A stretch of DNA of 64,000 nucleotides from Allacma fusca (taxonomy: Eukaryota; Arthropoda; Collembola; Symphypleona; Sminthuridae). The DNA is taken from positions 35,195,632-35,259,631 of the forward strand of contig OX359246.1 in assembly GCA_947179485.1 (NCBI GenBank), in the 5' to 3' direction. The first letter of the stretch is position 1; each line of letters opens with the position of its first letter. The notes under the pieces were generated by a model. The model saw only the letters and a list, made by a program, of their open reading frames with translations, did not search any database and was not told the DNA's origin. Position numbers and translations under genes: made by a program. This document shows, one piece after another, positions 22,201-37,200 of the stretch.

Positions 22201-25200
22201 TCTGAATGGTTTCCACGCCACTGTACGGGTCTTCTATTTTCAAAGAACATTGTTTAAATATGTATATAATATTACATGTATGTATGTTCAAGATTTATTG
22301 TATTATGTAGTGCATTATTTGGACTGAAAAGGTTTTGTTACGGGGAAGGAATTCCTTTGTGCCTGTGATATCTAATATTGTGAGCTTTCCTATATACATG
22401 TCTGTCCGTGTGTATATTTATTTATATGTATGTATATATGAACGTATGGAGACTAGAATTTTGTAAGGAAATATAAAGTTCCCCCCTCCTGGTGTGTTCC
22501 CTACTGGAAGAGCCCGGAATTCTCCTTCTTGATTAATTCAACTCTCAACTCGTTTCCGAGTTCTGTGCAAATAACGTTATTATTATTATTGTTATTATAT
22601 TATGTGATGAAAGTAAGTGCTGACTAGGATTTTTATCCTATATACAGTCAGGTATGAATAATGTAATTACATATTTATGATTATATATACGAATGTGTAT
22701 GCAGAATAGAACGTGTGGTGGAATAATAGTGAAATAGTAGAGACGGGAGTAGTGAGCATGCAGAAAATGAGGAGTGAGGAGATTATATATGTGGAAAAAA
22801 AAGTATGATTTTTGTTATTTATTCATTTCGTGGAAGGATTTTATAAATTCAGAGAAAAAGTTGGCTCTGTATTTGCGCCATGACAATTAGGAAGATGGGA
22901 AAAATGATTCTGCTAATTAAATTATGCTAAAAGAATGGGAATGCGAAAAACTGGAATGATTGTGATGGGAAATGCTTGGGAAGTTTGTAACGAAGTGTAA
23001 AGCTATGTATTTTGAGTATACTGTAGTGGAAAAAATCCTGCGGATGCGTACGTAGTAGCACTTGGGATCCTTCGTCTCTTTATATAGGGACTATAGAACT
23101 GAAGCTATCTATAAGTATACTATAGATTGTGTGTGACTGTAATTATATATATATGTGTGTATTGTGGAAGGTTGAGGCTTGAGTCTTGTTGAGAGGAAAA
23201 TGAAAAAAGAAGAAGAAGAAGATGAGGACGCAGAAGATGCTTTAATCCTCTTTTGTATTTTATTTTGCCTGTCCTCAAGATATAACCTTATATTGTGTAT
23301 AAGTGGTATTATGTATGCTGTAATATATGTATATTATTTGTCCATATGTTTTATATGAGTAGAGCAGACATTGGGGAATCAAGTGAACCATCAAGTGGGC
23401 ATAATGTTTGGGAAATCAGCAATTTTCGCAAGTTGTCGTACATTTCCGAACCCTATTATTACGATGATGCTACTACTATCTACAGTATTATTATATTGGA
23501 CTTGTGCATATATTTGGAATTATATATAGACCCTGATAACGGATAACGCATGTGTACAATAATAATAATGTGTGCTTCGGAACAGTTGGTGCATATAGTT
23601 CCTCTGCTTGTGCTTAGTATCATATTGCCTTGGGATGAGTATGTATGTACATACATATGTAGGTTGAAGGAAGAGAAGTGATGGGATCTGCCCTATCATC
23701 CTATGTATGCATGCTTATATAATAATAATGCAAAGTTTGAGGTTAAGGGGAAGTTTAGAATATATGTAATTATATACATATCTATTGATAGGAAGCTGTT
23801 GATATTTGCGTACATATATACAACATAATATGTATGTCAGACCTCCCAAAAAAGATAGTGGGGAAGGAAGACCAGTTGAGAATAACTTTGAGAACGTATG
23901 TACGCTTGCATCTGCATGGTTTTATTTCATGTGCGTTACTTTACATTAGATCTATGACAAGAGTTTTATTTAAGTGTGGAGTAGAAGTTGCAAGGGAGAA
24001 AAAAATTGCACATCTCTCTCTCTCTCTCTCTCTCTTTCCTCTGTCTTATATTTCATGTGTAGTTTTTTTTCCTGAGTTCTTTAACTATAGCCTACGGATG
24101 CGGCAGAAGGGGGGCGAGAGGCGGGTTTCGTAAAGGAGACTATATATAGAAGATACAGCTGTTGCTACTTTGGATACATATAAGGTGCATATATGTATCT
24201 ATATTTATATATTAGTGGTTCCATTACTTGTTTAAAAAGAGATACTACTCAAGGGCTGGGTCGTGCTGCTCCTGTGATGTGTGTGTGTTGGGGGGGGGGA
24301 TGAACTGGAGTACAAAACTTTTCCACTACTACTGTAGTAGGTAGTTAATAATCCCTCTCATCGTGAATTCTTTTTCCTATTTAATTCAAGTGAAGAAAAG
24401 AAGTTACTTGTATGAAGAGGGCTTTTCTTTCCAGACTCTCTCATCTCTTCACTCCGTGTACGATGAGAAAATTATATGACGACAAAGGGACTCCGGCTTG
24501 GAATTTAATCCGAGAGGCTTGGAATAGTCCTTGGTCTTTTTAATGCCGGAGTTTTCAAAAGTAATTTATATCCAATGATTTGTCACACATTGGGAAATAT
24601 TTATTGCACTGAGCGTAAATATATCTAATTATACGAACATATGTAATGATTGAGTATTTTAATATCTCCTGTTTATAAAGACTTGAGAGCTGAGTCCGTT
24701 GAAAGTGAAAATGATGAGTATGTATCTATGTATGCATAATAATTATTAGAGTTCTGCTGAGACTCATGAGTACACACATTTCCTCTCTGATTAACAACTG
24801 TGGTGAGAGGTATGGAGAGTCCATTTTTGACTGTCGGATGTGATAATTTATAGGTGTAAAATATTTATGGCCATGGTCAGGACTGAGACCTGAGACTGTT
24901 GCATCTCTTATATGTAGCTCAAGACAGTTATTATTCTCCAGTCGTAAAACATGTGGGCAAGTGTGAAAGCATTTAATTTTAAATTAAGGCTTAAGAGACC
25001 TATGCTTCCCTAGTAGGAGCCACTTATTATTATTATTGTTATTAAATTTTGAAATTAGAATTGTGAAAAGTTATGACTATAGGAGAGCCATATTTATATG
25101 CATATACAATTAATATATTCTCCATTTCCAGACGGAGGGTCAATGCCATTTGAAGGGAGAGAGAGGGAGAGAGAGAGAGCAACAGAAGTTATTGAGGATA

Positions 25201-28200
25201 ATTATACGCTCTTTTAAATTGAGGAATGGTTCAAACAAAATTCGCTGTATTGATTAATTAATCACAATAGGCTTAAGGATTCGGGGAATATGAATTACTG
25301 CCAGATTTATTTGATTTTTGTATGTACTTAATCTATGGCTACATATATAATTTTATATGTGTGTTAGGGGAAGGAGGATAAATGACTGATAATGTAATGT
25401 ATTCCCTTTTATTTTGATATTATTTCTAGTACAGTAATGGAAATTTATTCTTCTGTTCCTTTTCTCCATCAAAAGGAAAAATTCTCGCTCGCTCGGACTG
25501 TGTATCAATGCTTGATGTGTTATATGCGTAATTACCTCTTGGTCTTATTTTTGTCTTGTCGGACCCTGGGAGTAGGAGCTTCTCCGGTGGATATTTTTGA
25601 TTAGTTGTTTAAAAAGTAATTGTTTAAAAAAATAGTTCAAAAAGTGAGGATACTAGCGAGAGGGAAACTGTAGAGGTGGATTTTTAAGTACGATTGTTCT
25701 CAATTCTTTTGCTTGCAAGTCTGTTGAGTCTAAATATTGTCTAGGGTTACTTTTTGCAAATTATCACTTATATAATTATGTATGTAATTAATTACGTGAT
25801 GGGTGGTATGAAGTGTGGTGCACAGTTGTTATGATTTTGTTGTCATGTTTGGTGTTGTATTTTATAAAAATGGATATCTGTAATAATTATGAAGGGACTA
25901 CTTGTGTGGACTCGAATCCCAGCTGGAAATCAAAGTATTCATGAGATGTTGTTTGTATTCGGGATCTGTCGTCTCTGAACCTTGAGGATTGCATGGATTT
26001 GGAAAGCATGTATTGGAATTTTGAATGTGTGTGCATGGTTGCAGTTTGAGTCTAATTGTAAATTGTAAGTACACTTTTGCCTCTTGCCCATAAACTGTAA
26101 TGGTGGAAGGAATAAGAAAACAATTACTGTACCACTGCAGAGAGTGAGCGAAAGAGAGAGAGAGAGAGAGAGAGACAATTTATATATGACCTTACTTTCA
26201 AACGTAATGCTTTTCCCAGTTTTTCCTTGTTGTTACTATTTCCAATGTGTACATATGTAATTATATGTGTACATCGTTGTGTATGCATTTGTATCTATGT
26301 ACACGGGTAGATTTGTATATGCTGAGCGTTGTGTATGACTCCATACATATGCACATGCATAAATGTTTATTTTATTGATTGCATGCAGCTTGCTCGAGGG
26401 AACTTCCTTTCTTGCAAGTGCAATTCTTGTAACTACTGTTGTGCACAAATTATGGTAGAGTGTCATATATATATAGATATTTATGCTGGTCATGCCTATA
26501 ACTTTAGTGGACATATAATTATATGTAAGAGTTAACAATCCATGTAAATACATACGCAAGAAGAGAATGTATTTTACAGATATACATAGGTCACTGATAC
26601 ATACAGCACAACTGTAATTGTCAGGGTGTGCAAGTGCAGTATTTTTTAAATATACATGGGATATACATATGGTAACTATGTGTTCCTACTGTTGGAGTCC
26701 CTACAGTTAGATGTTTGTTAAATACACAAGTAGCGTACATATGGAGAGATCTCATCTCAGGAATGAGTAACAAAAGTCTGTCGTTTGCAGAATTCCTTGA
26801 ATTGTACTGCAGTGGTTCGGAATCTAACTAGTAACTGCAAACATGTTTTTTGTTTCATTTTGTATAGATAACGTACATATCTATATGTATGGGTATATGT
26901 ACATTAGACATACAAATGCACTCTTGAATTATTATACTTTTTCTTCTTTAAGTTGTACTTACTCCGTGGATGTGTATATGTAGATATGTATGCGTGCACT
27001 TATTATAGGTTAACTTAGTTTTACTTGAAGAGAATTTCTAACGTAGGTTTATTTGAGCAATTGGACATTCTTTTGCTTCTTCTGTTTCGTCTGTGTTGTG
27101 AGTGTGTGTAGTGTGTATGTGTTTGAGTCACATGTAGAAGGATTGTGCAGTCTTTTTTTTTTGAGGGCACTTTTCATCTCTTGAATCTCTTGAAAAAGAG
27201 CATTGACGTTGGAAGTAGAGATAGATATAGAATAGGGGGATGAGGATAGAAATAATGGTTTTTCCGCAACGCTGAACTCAATAAGAATTTAGAGATATTC
27301 CTTCATGCATTTATTATCTTCTAATTACGTACATACATACATAGATGCATAGACAGAACTGAAAAAAATATAAAAACTCCGTGTGTATTATATCCTCGGT
27401 TTTTTTTTTTTTTTTTTGAAAACCGTTGTAAGTAGGGAGCTACCAGATGAAGAAATGTGATGATGTAATTTGAGGAGGAATGTCTGTACTAAGACTGACA
27501 AATATGCACATATGTAGTATATGTAATTATATCTGTAGATAACTACACAAGCATTTGTAATAGTCAGAGAAAACTTTAGTGTAAATAGATACTTATATGA
27601 AATGTAATTATATATACTTACATGTACGTATATACATGACTATGTGAATTATATTGAGTATACGAGGGATAGGCTTCTAGCATTAGTGAGTATGTATGTA
27701 TCTATATCGATAGACTCTAAAGTAAGAAATAATAGGCATAGTTTTGTTAAATGTCATGGGGCTATGGCTATGCCTCATGGCTGTGATCCTGACATGAGAT
27801 TTGAGCATTCTTTAGTATAAAAGTATCTAATTACATCAATAATATTACCCAAACTTCAAATCGGAACTGTAATCAAACTCAAACTTGAACTTGAAAAATA
27901 CTTTTTGAGTAAATGAAAGAAACTAACAGAAGGGTGGACTTAACTTAATTTGAAAATACTGAGAAGTTATTTAAGGTTGGGGTAGTCATTGTAATAAGGG
28001 TAACATAATGTTCCAATGCTATATATTTACCCTGCGGCTATTTTGTACGCTTTTTTTAACGGGTATATAACATTTTGGGTTTTATTTTATGTGTGTATAA
28101 ATTTTATAGAATTGCATTTGTGAAGGATAGAATGTTTCCTTTCGTAATTGCTATGAGACTTGAGACTCCAGTTTGTGCTGAAGTGGTTCCGAACTTTTAG

Positions 28201-31200
28201 TTTTCATTTTATTTTTGAAAGAGTTTTATTCTGTAGAGAAGATCCCTCTCTGTATAAGATATGAGAAAGTGGAGGGCTACTGTACTTACTCTGACGGAAG
28301 TAATTTGTTCCCTTTTGAGGATACTCAAACTGTACGTTATTATTATATGCAGGATTTTATCTATACTGTATGCTCGTGCATAGTTATTTCCAACAATGGT
28401 GTAGACAGTTGTAATATAGCTAATTATTTGTATAGATAAATATACATACTGAGAAAGTTGTTTTTGCATTTCTGCGAACTCAGCATTTTAATATTGTCAA
28501 AGGTGTCTGGGTCTTGGAATTCTGCGGGATTTATTCTGCTGTATTGACGATTGTGTGTGTGTGTGTGTATGGAAGTGACTGTGGGCTCTCCGAAGCTCTT
28601 TGTACTTTTCCTCGTATACACGGACTTTCTGTGTCTCAAGTGCATACTTTTTACTGGCTTAGTGAGTTTTGAGTTCCCTTTGACTTTGTGAGACCCCATG
28701 GTTGTCAATTTGTCTCTAGTATCATCATCTCACCCAGCCCCAGCCCCCCTAACAAGCAACATAGGTGGCTCGGAATATTCACAAAGTAAAGCTATATAAG
28801 TAGATACTCTTTGGGAAACATTTGAGATTTAAATTAGGAAACTTTCACGGATATTACACACTTCCCTCTATCTCCTTTGAGAAGCGAACAAGCATGAAAA
28901 ATGTATCTATTTAGATACTAACATATATTGTTAGTTGTATGAATATAAATTGAAGAATATATAAGTAAATATCGTGAGTACACACACACACACACACTTG
29001 TTTCAAGTCCTATATGTAGATATGTGTATGTTATACATGTGTACATCCTGTGAAGGTGAAGATCTAAAAACTTGGCTTTCTAAAAGCGTATATATGGATT
29101 TGTTGTCAGCATATTCCATAATTATGTCATCCTATGTAAAAAAAATATTTAAAAAAAACGAAGGCCCATCTGGTTTTTTTCTATTCTTTTTAATTTAATA
29201 ACAATGTTGACAGAAAATTATTTTTGGATGGGAGATATGACAGGGAGGAATATGAAAAAAAAAACATTTTTATTTTTAGATTTTATTTCCAGTGTTTGCA
29301 AAATATTCGAAATCCTGAGATACATACAGTGAGACGTACATACATATGTAGTAGATACGTACGTTTAACTGTATAATTATTTTTGTATGTCGAACATACT
29401 GCAGTGTAATAAGTGTGGACTGTGGACATACACAGTAAAAGAAGATGAGACTTGAGACTTGAAAGAAACTTGGAATTATTTTCTCATTTGGCAAGGATTT
29501 CCTCTGCAATATATATATATGTATATACATAAAATTACATATGTATTGCAAAGGAAGTGATGCTTGTTGTGTAGAATTTAGTGGGGCTAAGATTCCGGTG
29601 GAAGTTTTTGGGAAAGTTGGAGGATTTTTTTTTAGTTTTTTTTCTCCTACCTTTTTTTTTTAACTCAGCACTACCATGTAGATAGTACTACTTTTGCCAT
29701 CGTCGTGACGAAGGATAGAACGCGAGCGGAATTAGGTATATATAACGAATTTTACACCAAAGTTCTTCGACCTCTAGTCTTCTTCTTCTTCTTCTTCGTA
29801 TTTTTTTTTCTCTCCCTTTTTTTTCTCCCTCCTGAAACACGTCCCTTCTCACTGGTCTCTATACTAGATCCCTGGAATGTGTAATTATAATATGTATTTG
29901 TAAGTGTGAGAAGTATTTGAAATGGAAGGAGAAAGGTGTTGTGGATATATAAAAATAATATGTATGTATGACTCATTTCAGAGACGTGTGTGTATGTGTT
30001 TGGTGGGGACGAACGACTCTACGTATGTGTAGGGATCTCCATTACGGGTGGAAATTAAAAGTATTGTATGTATCTACGTATATAGTGCGCATACAACTAT
30101 GTATATGTAGAATCTGTGTAGGTTTTTCCAGTTGATTAATCCCTTTATTTTAAAACCCACCCTGGCTATAAATGATTCCTGTCTCTGTCCGTATTTGTTT
30201 CTTCTATAGGGGTATAGGTATATATGTATCTACATATATGATGGAACCTTTGAACTATCAGGGGACTTTCTAATTGCAGGCGAAATTGGGAAAGTTGAAA
30301 AAAGAAGGACAGTCTCTGTGCATATAAAGAGTTTATTTTTCTGTTGAGTACTCATAAAAAAAAACTTGGTTCACTTCCCTATTCAAACGTGTGCGGAATT
30401 TCTTAGGGGTAATGCTAAAAGCTAAATATGTTCCTGGTACTGGTCCCTACTGGGAAATGTACATGTAGTAGGAATGGTCCTGTGCCTGTGTACACAAATG
30501 TAATAATTATGTATTTATGTGGGAGCATTGGTATGGGTCGGCTGGGGGGAATTAAATCCGAATGTGTCATAAGGTGTTAGTTTTGTAACTTTGAGAGAGT
30601 GTGATTAGATTCGGAATGGGACCCTTCAAAAAAGTGGGAATGTGAGAGGTAGTTTTCCATTTTTAAAAATATTAAATGTAATTGCATTTTTGTAAGTATG
30701 TTTTCTGTCCATGTGCAGGAGTATACATACATAGGTATATAATATATGAGATATATAATAAATAGGAAGCTGTCCGAATTTCCTCTCTATAAAATTTTGA
30801 GAGGGATACATAATTATGTAAGTAATAGTATATTAAATGGATGTATGTTTATATATGAGCACTGCATCAGTGTGTAAGTATACACGTTTTTGTGACAGGT
30901 TCACTTATGTATACCCAGAGGAATTGACATTTTGTATAAGTTTTTTTTATGAGAGAGTAGGATTAGATCAACTTTGAACTAGTACCTCATCGGGGCAGGA
31001 TGTAATATAGTTTTGTGAATTTCACTGCAGGAACTATATCAAAGAGAAAGTATGAGAGAGGGAGAGAGTGAGAGAGAGAGAGTGAGAGGTGAAGGGGGCT
31101 GAGAGGTAAGTGAGAGATGGATGAGGTCATGAGTCATGAGGTTTTGTTTTTTTTTCTTCTTCTAGGAGGCTATAATCCGGTAATAATAAAATCTTTAGGG

Positions 31201-34200
31201 ATTATAATTTATAATAGAGCTTGTCTGAAGAAATTTTTTTTGATGGAGTACCCAGAGTTATGTAGATACTGGAGACTAACAATTTAAATATGAATTTCAT
31301 GCCAGGTACATACATCCATCCATATGTAGGGATAGCGTGCGGGAGAGGGAAATTCATTTAATAATTTATATTTCTGTGTGTTTGTGTGCTTCTTGTGAGG
31401 CTGTAGGCTGGGAGTCCAAAAGGACAAATGGAACTTTTCAAGTATTTTGTTTTAGGTAGGTTTGGCAATGGTTGTGCGCTTTTTTACTCTTCTAGTGAAT
31501 GGTCTGGAAGGAATAGGAGAGGAAATTAGACTTTTGGGTATAGCACTCTCTCTCTCTCTCCCTCTCTCTCTCTCTGTGAATGTTTGATGATGTGTTGCAA
31601 TGCGCCATGGCCTGGTTTCATAAATGCATTTTCCCATGCATGTGTCCGTGGAATGTCTGTCCAAACACATAGTTACAAGGATATGAGTATACTTATATAT
31701 GAAGAGTTGGTTCACTCACTCTCAGAGGCATGTCGCGAATCCCTACTGGAAAGGAAATATAATATGTACTTTGACTGTGAACTACTCCCGTGCTCCTCAA
31801 GTCCCCTCTAGTCATTGGTTGTATGTATGTAATTACATATATAGAGGGTAGGAGTCAAGTTTTCTCCATTTGCTTTCACTCTTGAGAACTAAATGGAGTT
31901 TAGGGCAGGAGTAGTATGTAGTACCTGGACGTTGAGGATTTTCGTCGAGGGTGCATTCCCTACACAAGTCCTTTATAAATATACTTACTTAGGAGGTATC
32001 TACTACTACTACTACTTCTCATCTGTAGTGCTATTGATATGGAGCGATAGCGAAGCTCATCTCATTCATCTGTGTACGTTTATATGCTAATGCTTGTGGA
32101 CCGACTATGTTTTGCATTTTGGGGTGATTATCATGCAGGGACTTTCCCTTCTCGACTCAACGGGGATCAATAGAGTACGCGTCTTTGGATTTGTACATAT
32201 ATTTAGGTATATGTATACAATATGTTTAATAGAGCCGGAACTTTCCCTCAGGATTTCTCTTTGCCCCAGTCCCTCCTTCTATTTTTCTGTGTAAGTAATT
32301 ATTATGTTTTTGTATTTATTAAAAATGTATGACCTACTCTCCAATACTCACCATTAGACACTTACGTACATACCTTTGATTTGAGCCTGTATGTGCAATT
32401 ATTTATATTTTAATAAAATTCTATTATATTTATAGAGTAAAATTTATGTATTGAGGAAATACATAGAAGGCTATGGCTATAGGGATTTTACTTTCTCTGG
32501 ATAGGACTCATTTTTTATTTCAGTTGTGGTTGTGATAGTATTTTGAAAGGAGGATTTATGTTGTGCCAAGCTTTTTTTTTATTTTATTTTCAAGTTGGAA
32601 GACTTGTGAAATAAAACTATTGGGCGGAATTGAAAGATATTAAAGGGAAATAGGGCATGGGTCCATTCCATGTTTTGTGTAAAGTTTGTGTGGGGAATTT
32701 TTTTCCCCCTTTTCTCTACGTAATTATTAATGTCGTCCTTTTTCTTGTGGGTGTCGTGTGATGGTCCTGAGCATTGGTTGTACTCTATTTACATAGGAAA
32801 TGGTATATAGTGCTCCTGTGGTAATCGTTTTTTTTTTGTGTAACAGTTTGAATGGGGATACCGATTATTGATTCTTTTCCCCTAAGTAGAAGGAATATAA
32901 GTTTTATAGCGTAAGGTAACTTTCAAGGGTTTTAATTTTTTAGTGTGCAAACAATTCGGTGCTGAATGTGTGTTTAGGGGATTTGTGTGTCTGCATGTTA
33001 GATACGTACATAAAATTATGTCTGTGTTCTTCTGGGTCAGTCAGTAAATATAACATATGTATGATAATGGTAGTGGTTGTCCATGTATTGGTAATGGGAT
33101 AGGAAAGGACTCTTTTAATATGTAGTCGGGAATTTAAGGAAGGGGAAGAAAGAGACCGTGTGTGTGGTTCTAGATATATATGTACGTACGTAGATTTGTA
33201 TCTATCTCTATGTAAATGTGAGGACTCGTGTGGGAATAAGGTGTGGTAATAGTGGATACTGTAGGTATAAAGATATAGGTATGTATGGAGACTCCTTTCA
33301 CAATAATGGGTTTTATTGTGTATTTATTTAGGAACGGTCTTTCAGAGCCTATTTGCATATTTATTGGGTGTTTACATATATGTAGATGTGCCTATGCATA
33401 AGTCAAGGTATGGTACATATATGTATGTAGCTGGATGTAATTATCTGGGGGTAGTAAAACCTTAGGTTTGTACTTAAGTCCAGGTTTTTCCAAAGTGCTC
33501 GTTATCCTTCACTTTCTCTCCCTATCTCGCTATATATGTATGTATGTATATGTGTGTGTGTGTATGTACCTCTGTCTCGGCAATTGCTGAATTATTTAAT
33601 TCCATTTTAATTCCTCCAGGATTCAAAGAATTGCAAATTTGGTTGAGAAATTTTACTGCGGCAAAATTCTGGGTGTATCTAGATTTATCTGTATCTATGT
33701 ATGTACATATGTACATTTAGCGTAATTATATTCGCATGGTAATGTATAAAGTACAGCGCAGTATAAGTAAATAAGTATCTAATGATATAAAATTGCATTT
33801 TTTTTACATATGGCTCTGTCTCCTAGTATTAACATTAAAATATGGATTTAAATTCCTCAAAAAAAAAAATTCTCTAGCTCTGTAGCCATTAGAAGGAAAT
33901 CCATGGGGAATGGATGGGATGAGGAAATGCGGATCCTTAAGCTATAGTTTTTAAAATCTTTCCAGGACGACCATGTTCAGAATTATTTTTCTGATGAGAA
34001 TCAAGTCTTCTAAAAACCCTTCATTTATTTAGGTTACTTGTAGCAGTTTTATGAGGATTTTTGAAGGGACCGTATCTCACCGGTGTGTGCATTTATACCT
34101 TTGTGTTTTTTATGTGTGTGTGTGTGTGTGTGTGTGGAAAAGTGGGATATTGCAATTAGGCCAGGGACGTCAGGAGGTTTTAATTAAAGGATTTTATTAG

Positions 34201-37200
34201 CGATTGTATCCGAAAATCTGAGAGTAAACTGGAGTAATAAACTGGCTTTTGTTATATAGGTAAGCAATTATTTGTAGAAGGGTTTTATTTTGTAGGATTA
34301 TACCTATGTATTTGAGCGTGTACATACATACTATGTATGTACATACTATGTATGTCGGGACACGGACGGAACATTTAGTACAAATGCGGGAGACTCCATC
34401 CACTAAACTGTACTACGACGTCGTCGACTCATGGTTCTGCGAATCGAATAAGTCTGGACTCTGTACGTCGGGAGTTATAGAGGGATAGAGCTTTAGGAAG
34501 GAAATATTGGAAGGACTTAGTCACTACTACTACTACTACTACTCCTGAATGCTACTGTTATTGACGTCATGTTCCCAACGATAAAATCGATATTTCAATT
34601 GGTATTGGATGCAGTTCCTGTTCCATGTGTCTGTATGTAATTATCTATATATGTGCATAGAGTTATCTATGCAAATGTTAGCCTCCAGCCAAGTAAATTT
34701 GATTTCATACGTGTAATACTAATTATTATAGGCATAATTCTATTATTTTGGATTTAATTAATTAAACTCAGACGACAAGAGTGTAGCTAAATCGGGCTAT
34801 GTATTAAATGACCCTTTGGAGGGACCAGAGATTTCTATTGGAAAGTATCATCAAAGGAAATGTATATATCTACAAATACAGGATTTTTATTACTAAATTG
34901 GAACAACTGGGGATGAACAGGTGGACGGAGGACATGTCCTATTTTTATTCCTACTTTGGTTTCCAGAGTTTCAAGGAGAATTGACAACAAAAAAAGGAAG
35001 GAATTATTATTATTTTTTGTTTTTAGAAAAAGAGAGGTTGTATGAAACAAGTTAAATGATTTTGCTCTATTGAATTTTCACTGAGAGTAATTATTTCGCT
35101 CAATTGAATTTTCATTCAAGGTGATTTGGGTCAATGGAAGAATATTTGTTGTAGTAAATATATTTTCCTGGCTCAACTGACCTCTTTCCTTTCTGATGAT
35201 GATCTACAGTTATATAGATACTTGTTTATTTTTAGAGAGAGAAAAAGGGTAGGATTGGAAAGTCTATTGTAAATTATGTAGAGACAGAGGGAAAGAGAGA
35301 GAGAGAGAGAGAGGGGGGAAGGAGAAAGCCTGAGGGAAAAAGAAAGTTTGACAAAAATTTAAAGAGTTAGGGAAGAATGATGGAAGGTCAGAAGATGCTC
35401 TTCTTTCCTGAAGACCGTCCCCTGTTTTTTTTTGTTTTTGTCAAGTACCTAATGATGAGACTGATGATGGAGACCAGACTGTAATAATGTACATATGTGT
35501 AGGTAGATACTTGCATGCGAAGATGTATGTATAAGTATCTTACCTATGTATGTATATGCACATATAATTACAGGAGTATGTCTGCAAGGGATGACATGGG
35601 TTGGCGTATCTCAAAAATTGATTGTTGTCAATTTAGCTGGCTCTGTATATCTAATTATGTACGTATAGATATACAGTATGGACATATTTATGTATGTATC
35701 TACATATGTGGATGCGTGGCTCAACTGTACTTACACATTGAATTTGTGTCCCTGTAATTGTATTTAATGCACTTGGCAAGCACTGGAGATTCTTCTTTTT
35801 ATGGATACTTTTTCGGACATCCTTTTTTTTTTGTTTGGGGAGTTTCTTTCTTGTGTAGGATATGTATAAAAGTATATCTATGTATCTATCTATATATAGA
35901 TACATATAAAAAGTATAGTCATTCTGGAAGATGGATGAGTGTGGTTTCAAGAGATAGAGGATGAAAGGACAGAGAAATGACAGGAAGGAGAGGGATACCT
36001 CTGCTTTGCGGCTACAGATACTGCTTGGGGAATACAAAACTAGGAAATCATGTCGGTCAAGTTGTATTTAGGAGGCCTTTAGTGGGGGATGGAGAAGGGT
36101 TAGGTGAACACTATTATATATAATTACAGTATATAGTCACAGTAAATAAATACATATGTGGTTGAAATTGTAAAGCTACTAGTAGTTTATTTAGTTCTCG
36201 GGTCTTTTTTGAGGCAACAAGGAAAAAAGCGTTGAGATAGATGTTTCCCGTCTTTTTTAAAAAAAGAGTTGTCTCTTCAGATATATATCTATCTATCTAG
36301 CTATATATATAGCTCTAGCATGTATGTATGTATGTAAATACTCTACATATGTTTTTTTTTCTATATTGTGGTTCCCTTCCATTGAGTCTTGTATTAAGCT
36401 GTAATTTCTCTTGAAATGGCCTCTTCTCTGTACATGGGAAACGTTTAGAGTGTGTATATCGTTTTTGTTGTGAATAGTCTAGATATCTAGTTTTTACCAA
36501 GTTCCTTCTTCTGTACAGAATACATAGATATTAGGATAGAGTTGTAAAGGCAGAAGACTGATACAGGAAGAATCTCTAGATACATTGTATTGCTCTCAGC
36601 TGTCGGAACTCTCTTGTGATGCGGGATGCTCTCCTACTGTTGCTGTTTTTTTTTTTGCTGGGGAAACGGAGATTTCCGAAAGGAAATAGTACCATAATAG
36701 GAACCTCCAGTGTTAATAGACCTGCTCTCTCTTACTCTGATGGCCTTATTTTGTGCGTTGGTTTCCTTTTCCGGATTCTATTTCCAAGTCACTACTACTA
36801 CCTCTACATATATGTATAAAGTCATGTTCGGCCTGTGATGATCTTATTAGTATTCCTGACTCTGAAGAATGTAGTATCTATCTATAGGAAGAGGGGCCTG
36901 GAAGATTTGGAGCATGTTATAGGCAGGGAAGGGAGTTCAGAGAGCTGTGTTGTAATCTTGTAATTATTAGTAAATTAGGAATTGTTTCTTTTGTTTTGTT
37001 TTGCACAAAACTTTACTTGAATTCAGCGAGAATTTTATTTTGTATCTATCTCTACCTTAAAAGCTACACATGTGATTACTACAAGTACTTATATCTATTT
37101 CCGTATGTGTGTGTGTGATTATTGTATTATGTAAGTTACTCTGTTTTTATGTAATTAGATATGTTTCTACAAAAAAAGTAGTTTACTCGTTCGTATCCTA

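Noticed and set aside
25905-25930. GACTCGAATCCCA as a tRNA T-arm
   Set aside because: No matching A box, acceptor stem or anticodon arm upstream.
26236-26559. 107-codon minus-strand frame
   Set aside because: Composition follows TATG/TACATA repeats; no recognisable domain.
29752-29976. Minus-strand frame ending in a lysine-rich tail
   Set aside because: The lysine/arginine tail is the translation of TTC/TTT simple repeats in antisense.
31090-31115. GCTGAGAG|GTAAGTGAG as a recursive splice site in intron 2
   Set aside because: The donor half is good but the upstream side is purine-rich (GAGAG repeats) with no pyrimidine tract.
35651-36037. 128-codon minus-strand open frame with tyrosine/isoleucine-rich segments
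   Set aside because: Much of it is the translation of TATC/TATG simple repeats, and it overlaps plus-strand frames of the same kind.
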